A stretch of 64,000 nt of DNA, taken from NCBI GenBank assembly GCA_028280845.1, contig JANQKZ010000009.1:40585-104584 (forward strand). The letters are read 5' to 3'. Below the pieces are notes generated by a model. It did not search any database, was not told where the DNA came from, and saw only the letters and a program-made list of their open reading frames with translations. Origin of the DNA: Opitutales bacterium. Its GTDB lineage: Bacteria; Verrucomicrobiota; Verrucomicrobiia; Opitutales; JABSRG01. A program made the translations under genes and the position numbers. Below, in pieces: positions 56,315 to 63,188 of this stretch (position 1 is its first letter; each line of letters starts with the position of its first letter).

Positions 56315-56532
56315 GCGGCAAACCGCTGTCTAGCGGCAGTAGAACAGGCTGGGGAGCCCATTTTCGTTGACCGGATTCAGCCCAAAGCTAGGTTTTCTAG
56401 CGACTGTATCGCCTTCCCTCCCTGCTGATGCTTCCTCCCCTACCTGTCCCGGCGTCTTGTCACGCCGTAGTATTTGAAGGCGGAAGCCTTCGGGCGAAGA
56501 CGGACAACCCCCACCTCCGCGGCTAACGCCGC
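56315..56532. other. Cluster of short GC-rich hairpins
   Basis: Successive small stems: GCGG-caaa-CCGC (56315-56326), CCGCT-gtct-AGCGG (56323-56336, sharing one arm with the first), GGCGT-cttgtc-ACGCC (56451-56466), GAAGGC-ggaa-GCCTTC (56476-56491), CTTCG-gg-CGAAG (56488-56499), GCGGC-taac-GCCGC (56519-56532). No coding frame explains them. Looks like REP-type or structured noncoding DNA. Confidence 0.5.
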
Positions 56533-56554
56533 TAAAAAGCAAATTCCTATCAGT
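56504..56554. repeat. 51-bp direct repeat, copy 1
   Basis: Identical over 51 bases to 57216-57266. The repeat contains the hairpin GCGGC-taac-GCCGC. Copy 1 ends three bases from the stop of the secreted-protein gene. Confidence 0.95.
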
Positions 56555-56557
56555 AGA

Positions 56558-57088
56558 TTAAAGCGGTGGCCATAGCGAAATAGAGCCATTCATAGTGGTG
56601 CTGACGATATCCGAATCACCACTATCGAACCACGTACCAGAATACACTCTATTCGGGCCGTAAAAGTCCGACTGACTTATCCCAGTATGATAAGTGAAAC
56701 GCCAAGGACCTCCAGAACCACTTAAAAGAGAAATATCGACAATAACTTCTTTGATCGGAACAACAGACGAGAGAACAGTAGTCTGTCCGAAAAAATTAGA
56801 GCCTCCTCCTCCCACTGGCGTGGAAACTGTACTTGTCGTAACGCTAACGACGCCTTCCCAATCGACACTTCGGACCGTGACCAAATAACGAAACCCCACT
56901 CTAAATCTAAAGCCAATGTCTACTGTCCAAATATCCATCTGGGTTGGATCTGTTATGATATTTCCACTACCATCAAGTTGGTGGTAGTTACTTACCATCC
57001 CCATTTCCAAAGGGGTGTTGCTTTGGGCTTGGAGGGCAGTCGATGAACTAAAGATAACGATTAAGGCGAGGAATAGCTTGTTTTTCAT
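56558..57088 (-). CDS. Secreted protein of unknown function between direct repeats
   Basis: 176 residues from ATG 57088, beginning a signal peptide (MKNKLFLALIVIFSSSTALQA); GGAG lies nine bases upstream. The mature part is beta-rich, with Gly/Ser loops (STPVGGGGSNFFGQ) and a late segment YHTGISQSDFYGPNRVYSGT. No family recognised. It is enclosed by the 51-bp repeats and differs from the flanking carbohydrate genes, so it may be a small inserted cassette. Confidence 0.7.
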   Translation of the reverse strand: MKNKLFLALIVIFSSSTALQAQSNTPLEMGMVSNYHQLDGSGNIITDPTQMDIWTVDIGFRFRVGFRYLVTVRSVDWEGVVSVTTSTVSTPVGGGGSNFFGQTTVLSSVVPIKEVIVDISLLSGSGGPWRFTYHTGISQSDFYGPNRVYSGTWFDSGDSDIVSTTMNGSISLWPPL

Positions 57089-57215
57089 ATGAGGTGTTCT
57101 CCTTACTAAGTTTTTTAACCTGCTTCGATCTTTACGGAGAAACATCATAGTTGGTCTCCTCTGGTCGAGTCTAGTAAATTAGAAACGCCGAAACACTGAG
57201 GCATGAATTATTAGT

Positions 57216-57266
57216 ACAACCCCCACCTCCGCGGCTAACGCCGCTAAAAAGCAAATTCCTATCAGT
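57216..57266. repeat. 51-bp direct repeat, copy 2
   Basis: Perfect second copy of 56504-56554, same orientation, 712 bases downstream. The sequence on either side of the two copies is unrelated. Confidence 0.95.
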
Positions 57267-57285
57267 TTCAGTAAATTGGCAGGCC

Positions 57286-57313
57286 CCCTCGCGACGCAAG
57301 GTCGCTCCTACAG
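57286..57313. repeat. REP-like element, reverse orientation
   Basis: CTCGCGACGCAAGGTCGCTC then CTACAG; its complement reads TGTAGGAGCGACC...GTCGCGAG, with the stem GCGAC/GTCGC. Related to the element at 51763-51788. Confidence 0.5.
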
Positions 57314-57330
57314 ATTCCAAAACTTTCCCC

Positions 57331-57365
57331 TCTCAATTCACAGCTCACAACTCACAATTCACACC
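57331..57365. repeat. Heptamer tandem repeat, 5 units
   Basis: Units tctcaat, tcacagc, tcacaac, tcacaat, tcacacc; the last unit covers the stop codon of the minus-strand oxidoreductase gene. Confidence 0.75.
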
Positions 57366-58726
57366 GTAGGATACTTCCACGGGCTCCGGTATGGTTGCCG
57401 CAACATATCCGCTGCGCCGGCATCTCCCTGGATCATCTCAGTTTCCGGGTTCCATTGGATCGAGCGCCGGCCCAGGCGCATCCCAATATTGGCCAGATGA
57501 CAGATCGTGGTGCTCCGGTGTGCCACTTCAATCGGGGCCGCTGGCTCCACCCCATCCACAATGCAATCGATGAAATTCCGATAATGGTCATCGCTGTGAT
57601 AGGCCAATTCGTCAGCATCGGAAAATTCCAGGTTCATCAACTCCCCGGAAGACGCGCGGTTCTGACTCCGGTCCGCAAACACCCATCCCGCGTCACCCTC
57701 AAAAGTGACTCCAAATTCCTCCTTGTCACTCACCTGCATCACCGTTCCGTCCGGGTAAACACACTCAAAGGAAAACTCCGTCGCCGTATTCCACAGGGGA
57801 TCGGGCGGGAAGACGCCCTTGATGTGCCGAATTTCCGTGGGTCCGGAATAGTCCATCCCTAAACCCCATTGGGCGCAATCCACATGGTGCGCCCCCCAAT
57901 CCGTAACCTGCCCCCCGGAATAATCATAGATCCAACGGAAATTGATGAGACAACGGGCCGGGGCATACGTGGCCAATGGCGCCGGGCCAAGCCACATATC
58001 ATAGTCAAACCCTTCCGGAATCGGTGCAGGTGCTTTGAAAAGTCCCGTCCGGGAGTAATCCCGACGTCCGCCCAGTAACCCCACCTTCACGGTATGAATG
58101 TTTCCCAGGTACCCGTTACGGGCAAGATTGGTGGCCCGGCGGAAATACTCGCTGGATCGCTGCTGGCTCCCTGTCTGAAACACCACTCCGGTTTTGCGGA
58201 CCACGTCACTCATAACACGTCCCTCATCTACCGTGAGTGAAAGCGGCTTTTGACCATAAATATGTTTCCCGGCCTTGGCCGCATCGACCACATTGAGGGC
58301 ATGCCAATGGTCCGGGGTGCACACCAGCACCGCGTCGATGTCATCCCGAGCCAGCAGCTCCCGATAATCGTTGTAGGTGTCCACTCCGCTAAACGTCCCG
58401 GCCCGAATTTCCTTTTTGTATTCATCATCCAACCACCACTTCGCGTAGTCGCGCCCGCCCTCGGCATTGGCCCAATACCCCCGGCTCCGCCGGTTCACAT
58501 CGCACACCGCCAGGATCTTGACGCGCTTATCCCCGATCACCCCCATGATATCATTCATCCCCTGGTTCCCCGTTCCAATCACCCCCACGTTAATCCGATT
58601 GGAAGGACTGGGTATCGGCTCGGCCGACCACACCTTGGGCTTCACCAGGGTGCCTCCCGCCATCGCCAAACCGGCATTGCGTAAAAAGGATCGACGAGAA
58701 ACAGAGCTGGGGTTCGGGGTATCCAT
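57359..58726 (-). CDS. Tat-exported Gfo/Idh/MocA oxidoreductase (complete paralogue)
   Basis: 455 residues. Tat leader SRRSFLRNAGLAMAGGTLVK, NAD-binding motif INVGVIGTGNQGMNDIMGV, DAVLVCTPDHWHALNV, the catalytic-region Lys in YGQKPLSLT (Gln where EKP is usual), and a Gfo/Idh/MocA C-terminal domain with VTDWGAHHVDCAQWGLGMDY. The C terminus is nearly the same as the remnant at 54161-54493. Probably acts on a sugar derivative in the periplasm. Confidence 0.92.
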   Translation of the reverse strand: MDTPNPSSVSRRSFLRNAGLAMAGGTLVKPKVWSAEPIPSPSNRINVGVIGTGNQGMNDIMGVIGDKRVKILAVCDVNRRSRGYWANAEGGRDYAKWWLDDEYKKEIRAGTFSGVDTYNDYRELLARDDIDAVLVCTPDHWHALNVVDAAKAGKHIYGQKPLSLTVDEGRVMSDVVRKTGVVFQTGSQQRSSEYFRRATNLARNGYLGNIHTVKVGLLGGRRDYSRTGLFKAPAPIPEGFDYDMWLGPAPLATYAPARCLINFRWIYDYSGGQVTDWGAHHVDCAQWGLGMDYSGPTEIRHIKGVFPPDPLWNTATEFSFECVYPDGTVMQVSDKEEFGVTFEGDAGWVFADRSQNRASSGELMNLEFSDADELAYHSDDHYRNFIDCIVDGVEPAAPIEVAHRSTTICHLANIGMRLGRRSIQWNPETEMIQGDAGAADMLRQPYRSPWKYPTV

Positions 58727-58920
58727 AACGAGCTAGCTTTCAGATCCCTCCCCACCACTCAACCCGAATCCTCCCACCGTTGAGAACCCTTTTCCTCCTA
58801 ATCTATTTCTCCTTCCTTTTCCCTTTCAATTTCCATCCCTCCCCCCATCTTCCTAATCTTTTTCCCTTTTCTTTTCTTTCTCCCTTCCCCCTCCCCCCCC
58901 CGATCCTCCTCTCCATCTAA

Positions 58921-58955
58921 ATCCACAACTCACCTCTCACAACGCACAACTCACA
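58921..58955. repeat. Heptamer tandem repeat, 5 units
   Basis: Units atccaca, actcacc, tctcaca, acgcaca, actcaca; directly followed by a 6-base-period run (tcccga, tcccga, ttacga, tttcga, tttcga). Confidence 0.7.
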
Positions 58956-59048
58956 TCCCGATCCCGATTACGATTTCGATTTCGAACATCCCTCCCAAAA
59001 AATGTCCTTTTCCCTTTCTTCTTCCCCCTTAAAAGCCACCCACCCTCT

Positions 59049-59080
59049 GTCATTGCGAGGAGAGGAACGACGAAGCAATC
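59049..59080. repeat. REP-like palindrome (GTCATTGCGAGG family)
   Basis: GTCATTGCGAGG, then CGACGAAGCAATC; third copy of the family at 42617-42683. Confidence 0.75.
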
Positions 59081-59119
59081 TCCTCCTTACCCATGAACAT
59101 CCCCAAACCCTGAAAGCCG

Positions 59120-59182
59120 AACGATAAACGAAAAACGAAGAACAAAAAACGATGAACCAAAAACGAAAAACTCCCAACTCCC
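59120..59182. repeat. Heptamer tandem repeat, 9 units
   Basis: Units in register: aacgata, aacgaaa, aacgaag, aacaaaa, aacgatg, aaccaaa, aacgaaa, aactccc, aactccc. Purine-rich, unlike the pyrimidine-rich tracts elsewhere, but with the same strict period of 7. Confidence 0.85.
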
Positions 59183-59279
59183 AACCCCATGTGACAACCA
59201 GGCAAAACCTCCCCACCAGTGAGTTAGATTCGCTCCCGCTCGATTGACCCGAGGCAAGAACTCCACTCGCTGTCACCCT

Positions 59280-59636
59280 ATGGACAACCCCTTACAAGCA
59301 AAAATCGACGAAATGAACGGCATGATCCTCCAAGGTCAGCTCCTCGAAGCCTTTGAAAAATTTTACCACCAGGACTGTGTCATGGTGGACAAAAATCAGA
59401 TCCTCGCAGAAGGGAAGGACGCCAACCGGGAGCGCGAAAAGGAGTTCCTCTCCAAGGTGACCGAGTTCCGAGGGGCCGAAGTGAAGAGCGTCGCCATCGG
59501 GGACGGGGTCACCATGGTGGAATGGCACTTTGATTATGATCATGCGGATTGGGGCACGATGAAATATGATCAGGTCGCCGTCCAACACTGGCAGGACGGT
59601 GAAATTATCCACGAACGCTTCTACTCTTTGTACTAG
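59280..59636 (+). CDS. SnoaL-like (NTF2-fold) protein
   Basis: 118 residues from ATG 59280 (MDNPLQAKIDEMNGMILQGQ). Fits the cystatin-like SnoaL/NTF2 fold: AFEKFYHQDCVMVDKN, GVTMVEWHFDYDH, VAVQHWQDGEIIHERFY. Members bind small molecules or act as small enzymes; the function is unknown here. Confidence 0.8.
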   Translation: MDNPLQAKIDEMNGMILQGQLLEAFEKFYHQDCVMVDKNQILAEGKDANREREKEFLSKVTEFRGAEVKSVAIGDGVTMVEWHFDYDHADWGTMKYDQVAVQHWQDGEIIHERFYSLY

Positions 59637-59655
59637 ATGAGATCGGACCTGGTTT

Positions 59656-59687
59656 GTCATTGCAGGGGGAGACGCCACGAAGCAATC
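59656..59687. repeat. REP-like palindrome (GTCATTGC family, diverged)
   Basis: GTCATTGCAGGGG, then CCACGAAGCAATC; fourth copy of the family, directly before a heptamer tract. Confidence 0.65.
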
Positions 59688-59693
59688 TAACCC

Positions 59694-59805
59694 CTCATTC
59701 TGACTACCGATCACCGACTACCGTCTTCCGTACTCCGACTACCGACCCTCGGCCTCCGATTTCCGACTTCCGTCCAATGACCTCCGACTTCCGACCCCCG
59801 ATGAC
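59694..59805. repeat. Heptamer tandem repeat, 16 units, entering a gene start
   Basis: Sixteen units in exact register, consensus CGACTTC (for example cgactac, cgtcttc, cgatttc, cgacttc). The start codon of the next gene (59801) lies inside the last unit. Longest tract in the window. Confidence 0.92.
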
Positions 59806-60244
59806 CACGGTCCTCTTCCTCTGCACGGCCAATTACTACCGCAGCCGCCTGGCTGAGGAAATCTTCAACCATTATGCCAGAGAGCGGGGCCTTCCCGCCC
59901 AGGCCGCTTCCGCTGGCATCATGGCCGATCATTGGCGGAGTGACAACCCAGGCCACATTTCGATGCACACCTTGGAGGCCATGGACCGATTTGGGATTTC
60001 CGCCTCCAATACGAACAAGGACCCCGACCAGCTCACGGACGCCATGGTCGATGCCGCAGACATCACCATCGCCCTCAGCTCCAAGGAGCACATCCCCATG
60101 ATTCGGCGCTACTTCCCCCACCTCGAAAACCAGATCGAATTCTGGGAGGTCGAAGATGTGGAATGGCAGGACCCGTTGACGGCCACTGAAGCCATTCACC
60201 AACAGGTGCTGCGCCTCCTCGCCCGGGTGCCCGATCCCTCCTGA
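59801..60244 (+). CDS. Low-molecular-weight protein-tyrosine-phosphatase-like protein
   Basis: 147 residues from ATG 59801; the frame is open upstream but that part is translated heptamer repeat. P-loop VLFLCTANYYRSRLAEE matches C-x5-R-S, and WQDPLTAT supplies the DP general-acid motif. The second Cys of the usual loop (CxGNxCRS) is Tyr. May act on phosphotyrosine or arsenate-type substrates; the partner is unknown. Confidence 0.87.
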   Translation: MTTVLFLCTANYYRSRLAEEIFNHYARERGLPAQAASAGIMADHWRSDNPGHISMHTLEAMDRFGISASNTNKDPDQLTDAMVDAADITIALSSKEHIPMIRRYFPHLENQIEFWEVEDVEWQDPLTATEAIHQQVLRLLARVPDPS

Positions 60245-60518
60245 CGAGGCGAGGATAGGTGGTTTCGCAGGGTAAGACACACCCGAGGCACCATCCCTAA
60301 CCTGCTGCAAAAAAAGCTGACCACCTCTTGCTTTGCTCGGTCCCTTCCCTGCCACCATCAACACATCTCATCGAACCAACCAGGAGTCTTAGTATCTATA
60401 GCCCAATACCTTACGCCACTAAAAGCCTGAATTCCTTTCAGATTGCCCCCTTTGCTGGAAGGACTACTATCTACCGATGAGCGTATGACTCACAGTAAAC
60501 CTACTGTCTTGTGACTGA

Positions 60519-60968
60519 ATGGAAGATTCGGAAATAGTATTGGAGTTAGTGAAGTCCCTGTCTGCTTATCGGGAAGACTTCATATCCCACGCATATTCTA
60601 CTATGGGGTTTCTCCTTCTGATTTTGGGATGGATCGTCACTTCCAAGGAGGCTAGGTTATTCATTAGTCAAAATCACCTTACGGCAAAAGCTGCTATCTT
60701 ATGTCTAATCCTTAATAACATAGCTTACGCTGTTTTATCTTTCGTTGTTTTAGGTAGGATGCGTTCGATAGTGCAAAAGTTGGATTCAATCGGGGATTAT
60801 AAGGTCTTGTATGGACATCATGAAATGTCCACTTGGAGCATATGGACTTATATTGGCATGCAGACCTCAGTGGGCTTAGTGATTATATTTGTTTTAGTTT
60901 CCGTTATTAGAAAAAATCAAATTGACCCACCACAATCAGGAGAGAATTCCCCGAACATAGTAGGATAA
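60519..60968 (+). CDS. Small membrane protein, unknown
   Basis: 149 residues with three likely membrane helices (STMGFLLLILGWIVTS, AAILCLILNNIAYAVLSFVV, TSVGLVIIFVLVSVI). AT-rich compared with the genes to its left. It begins the accessory region that leads into the gene cassettes; no attC site follows it clearly. Confidence 0.7.
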   Translation: MEDSEIVLELVKSLSAYREDFISHAYSTMGFLLLILGWIVTSKEARLFISQNHLTAKAAILCLILNNIAYAVLSFVVLGRMRSIVQKLDSIGDYKVLYGHHEMSTWSIWTYIGMQTSVGLVIIFVLVSVIRKNQIDPPQSGENSPNIVG

Positions 60969-61213
60969 ATGGCGCCGGTTCTGTGCCGCACGATTGGCAA
61001 TTTGGCGAAAGTGGAGCCACGGATTTTCGCTATGTTACCCCAGCTGCTGTCTTCATCATCCCCTTCCCGCTATAATTCGAACCTACCCCCTAAATCACAC
61101 GAATAATCCATAACTGAGGACTCCAGGAGATTGAATATTGTTTCCCATTGTCCCACCGCCATCTTCCTCTTAATCTCTCCGAATAAACCTGCATAACGCA
61201 CGTCCACTATACT

Positions 61214-61220
61214 GTTAGAC
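61214..61220 (+). other. Integron-type core site (GTTAGAC) at start of cassette 1
   Basis: GTTAGAC matches the G-TTRRRY crossover consensus and lies 16 bases before the ATG at 61230, as at the head of the next cassette. No matching R''/L'' arms were found upstream, so the site to the left may be an attI remnant or a secondary insertion site. Confidence 0.5.
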
Positions 61221-61229
61221 CAATTTAGA

Positions 61230-62027
61230 ATGAAGAATATTAGTGCAAAAAAAGCGATTGATGTATTCTTCAGGTCGCTAGATGCACAATGTTTGGATGA
61301 TCCAGAATTTGTAAAAATCGAGGGAAGCAAAGCCGATTTTATCCTACATGACCATAAAGTAGTAGTTGAAACTAAAATTTTGGAAAAGGACGTGGTGGGG
61401 ATCCATAAGGAAAACCCGAAATATACTCGACTTATAAAAGATTTAGCGAAAGAAGGAATAATTCAATCTCAAGGATTGGTCCGCATTTCTTCTGACAAAT
61501 TACCTGAACCCTATAAAAAGCGTTTTACAAATATTGTGGTAGGTCCAATGCGGGGGGATGTGAAAAAGGCTGGAAGGCAAATTAAAAGTACAAAGGAAAT
61601 TTTCCGATTAGAGGATTATAAAGGCCTTTTGCTGATAGTAAATGAGGGTGATTCAGGACAAGATTTAAGTAATGTGCAAAGTGCTATGCAAATTGCACTG
61701 GGAAATGATCATTCAAATATCAGTGAAGTAGTTTTTACCTCATGTAATGTTTACTACTATCAAGCAGGATATTTAGAGAAATTTTTGCCTTGGATTAATT
61801 TTAATCGCCCAGATATCACTCCACCTCTTGGTGACCAAATTATAGATAAACTTCATGATTACTGGATTGCTTGCCTTTCTACTCTGAAGGATACCCCTAT
61901 TAAAAGCAGAGGTAAACTGCCGTCTTCCGAAATTGGAAAAATTAAATCGTTGGCATTGAAAAATTTAATTGAAAGAAGGTCTAACAAGACGCGGGAGTCA
62001 ACGCAGTCAGTCACTCGCCCTGACTGA
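61230..62027 (+). CDS. Cassette 1 protein, possible PD-(D/E)XK nuclease fold
   Basis: 265 residues. Residues ~33-50 read KADFILHDHKVVVETKIL: an Asp, a beta-hairpin and E-T-K, the arrangement of PD-(D/E)XK nucleases. The rest (LLLIVNEGDSGQDLSN, HSNISEVVFTSCNVYYYQAG) is not recognised. The last ~16 codons run into the attC site. The gene starts 16 bases after the core site and is AT-rich, typical of cassette genes. A defence or restriction role is possible but unproven. Confidence 0.75.
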   Translation: MKNISAKKAIDVFFRSLDAQCLDDPEFVKIEGSKADFILHDHKVVVETKILEKDVVGIHKENPKYTRLIKDLAKEGIIQSQGLVRISSDKLPEPYKKRFTNIVVGPMRGDVKKAGRQIKSTKEIFRLEDYKGLLLIVNEGDSGQDLSNVQSAMQIALGNDHSNISEVVFTSCNVYYYQAGYLEKFLPWINFNRPDITPPLGDQIIDKLHDYWIACLSTLKDTPIKSRGKLPSSEIGKIKSLALKNLIERRSNKTRESTQSVTRPD

Positions 62028-62071
62028 GCAGGACGACCGCCTGACTGCGTCGCCTCCGCTTAGCGTTAGAT
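61979..62071 (+). other. attC: attC recombination site 1 (93 bp)
   Basis: R'' GTCTAAC (61979-61985), spacer AAGAC, L'' GCGGGAG (61991-61997), central arms CGCAGTCAG and CTGACTGCG (62002-62010, 62041-62049), L' CTCCGC (62054-62059), spacer TTAGC, R' GTTAGAT (62065-62071). L'' pairs with L' if one G is left unpaired, the extrahelical base expected of attC sites. Confidence 0.93.
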
Positions 62072-62077
62072 AAAAGA

Positions 62078-62764
62078 ATGTTTGGCCGTAAGAAAAAGAT
62101 CACCTTTTCGGATGCCATTAAACCTCTAATCTCACTGCTTGAAAGAACGGGCGAAAAGCATTGGTTGGGGCACGTCCGAAAGCACCGAAGCGGAGGTTCG
62201 AGCTTCAGAAGCATATTCGGCGGGATGGGAAGCTTCAATGATTTGATTATTTGTCAGGCAAATGGGCATTCCATTGAGAAAGAGAGAGAAGCATTGGCGA
62301 ATACTTGGCTAAGTTGCCTGTCATCGGTTTGCTATGCCCTTACACAGCAGGAAGAACTGTCCGCCCAAGACGCAGTTTCAGCGTGCGGAAGCTTAGGCCA
62401 TCAATTACAAGGAGTGAGATGCCTTGAATGCGGAATCTCCCATGTGGCCCCGAGTAATCTGGCATCGTTTGAACTTCATCATAGAACAAGAAAGAGAATT
62501 TCTGAAGGAATCGAAAAAGGTAATCTCATGGGTGTGTTCGAAGAGGAATGGTTACGCTTCGAAGAGTCTGAGATCGTTGCGAAATATAGAGAAGCACTAG
62601 CTGCCAGCGACATTCATCAATCCGAAATATTTGAGATGATGCGACCTTGTCCCAAATGCGGAGGAAACGATACAGCAATTTATCGCTGGGATTGGACTGG
62701 TAAGAAGTTTACCCCAAGCTCAGACAACCTAAAACTAAGAAATCTAACAAGACGCTGGTCGTAA
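62078..62764 (+). CDS. Cassette 2 protein with zinc-ribbon-like Cys pairs
   Basis: 228 residues. The N-terminal part (FGGMGSFNDLIICQANGHS, ANTWLSCLSSVCYAL) resembles the DUF6966 family that I recall from integron cassettes. The C-terminal part has RCLECG and RPCPKCGG, Cys pairs of a zinc-ribbon type. The ATG is 13 bases after the core site and the last codons lie inside attC2. Function unknown. Confidence 0.75.
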   Translation: MFGRKKKITFSDAIKPLISLLERTGEKHWLGHVRKHRSGGSSFRSIFGGMGSFNDLIICQANGHSIEKEREALANTWLSCLSSVCYALTQQEELSAQDAVSACGSLGHQLQGVRCLECGISHVAPSNLASFELHHRTRKRISEGIEKGNLMGVFEEEWLRFEESEIVAKYREALAASDIHQSEIFEMMRPCPKCGGNDTAIYRWDWTGKKFTPSSDNLKLRNLTRRWS

Positions 62765-62834
62765 CGCAGCCAGTCACTCCGCCTGCTGAGCAGGCTCCAG
62801 TGCCTGTCACCGTCACGACAGCTTAGCGTTCTAC
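62742..62834 (+). other. attC: attC recombination site 2 (93 bp)
   Basis: R'' ATCTAAC (62742-62748), spacer AAGAC, L'' GCTGGTCGT (62754-62762), inner palindrome GCCTGC-tga-GCAGGC (62781-62795), L' ACGACAGC (62815-62822), spacer TTAGC, R' GTTCTAC (62828-62834). L'' again pairs with L' with one unpaired G. Same length and spacers as attC1; R' is degenerate. Confidence 0.9.
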
Positions 62835-62887
62835 CCCAAAATAAAAGAATTTGAACAAATTAGGGGAACCCTGATTTAATCGTGCCG

Positions 62888-63188
62888 ATGATTACTTTAG
62901 AAGATCTTAGAAAAGACATCCCTGAAATATGCGAAAAACACCAGATCGCATACGTGGATGCTTTTGGATCAATAGCAAGGGGTGATCAAAAAGAAGATAG
63001 CGATATCGATCTCCTGATTGAATTCGAAGAACCAAGAAGAAAGGCCATTTCCAAACGGTTTTTTGGTTTCATCCATGACTTGGAAGATATAATACCAAAG
63101 AAAAGTGGATGTATTGACTGAGGACTCCATGAGAAATCCATACCTCATAAAAGCGGTCAATTCGGACCGAGCCAAGATATATGGCTGA
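62888..63188 (+). pseudogene. MNT-domain nucleotidyltransferase antitoxin, frameshifted
   Basis: Minimal nucleotidyltransferase of MNT-HEPN toxin-antitoxin systems; normally AMPylates the HEPN toxin. ATG 62888 (GTG 62882 also in frame). The active-site motif GSIARGDQKEDSDID (GSx10DxD) is intact. An extra A in the run at 63101-63104 shifts the frame, so the product ends GCID. Reading past it restores VDVLTEDSMRNPYLIKAVNS and a stop at 63186-63188 that overlaps the HEPN ATG by eight bases. Confidence 0.85.

Larger units (their letters stand above)
58727..59279. other. Long noncoding gap with polypyrimidine tract and repeats
   Basis: 553 bases without a supportable gene. 58743-58919 is almost purely C and T on the + strand, especially from 58785, with only scattered purines. 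Then come heptamer units (58921-58955), a short hexamer-like run (tcccga, tttcga) to about 58985, a REP-like palindrome (59049-59080) and a second heptamer tract (59120-59182). Confidence 0.8.

Noticed and set aside
60969..61213. attI or attC to the left of cassette 1
   Set aside because: Only the core GTTAGAC is convincing; no complementary L boxes or R'' were found, so only the core was listed.
61070..61330. 86-codon minus-strand frame (NSIVDVRYAGLFGEI...)
   Set aside because: Looks somewhat protein-like, but has no start supported by an RBS and overlaps the cassette 1 gene. It may be a decayed gene; support was too thin to list.
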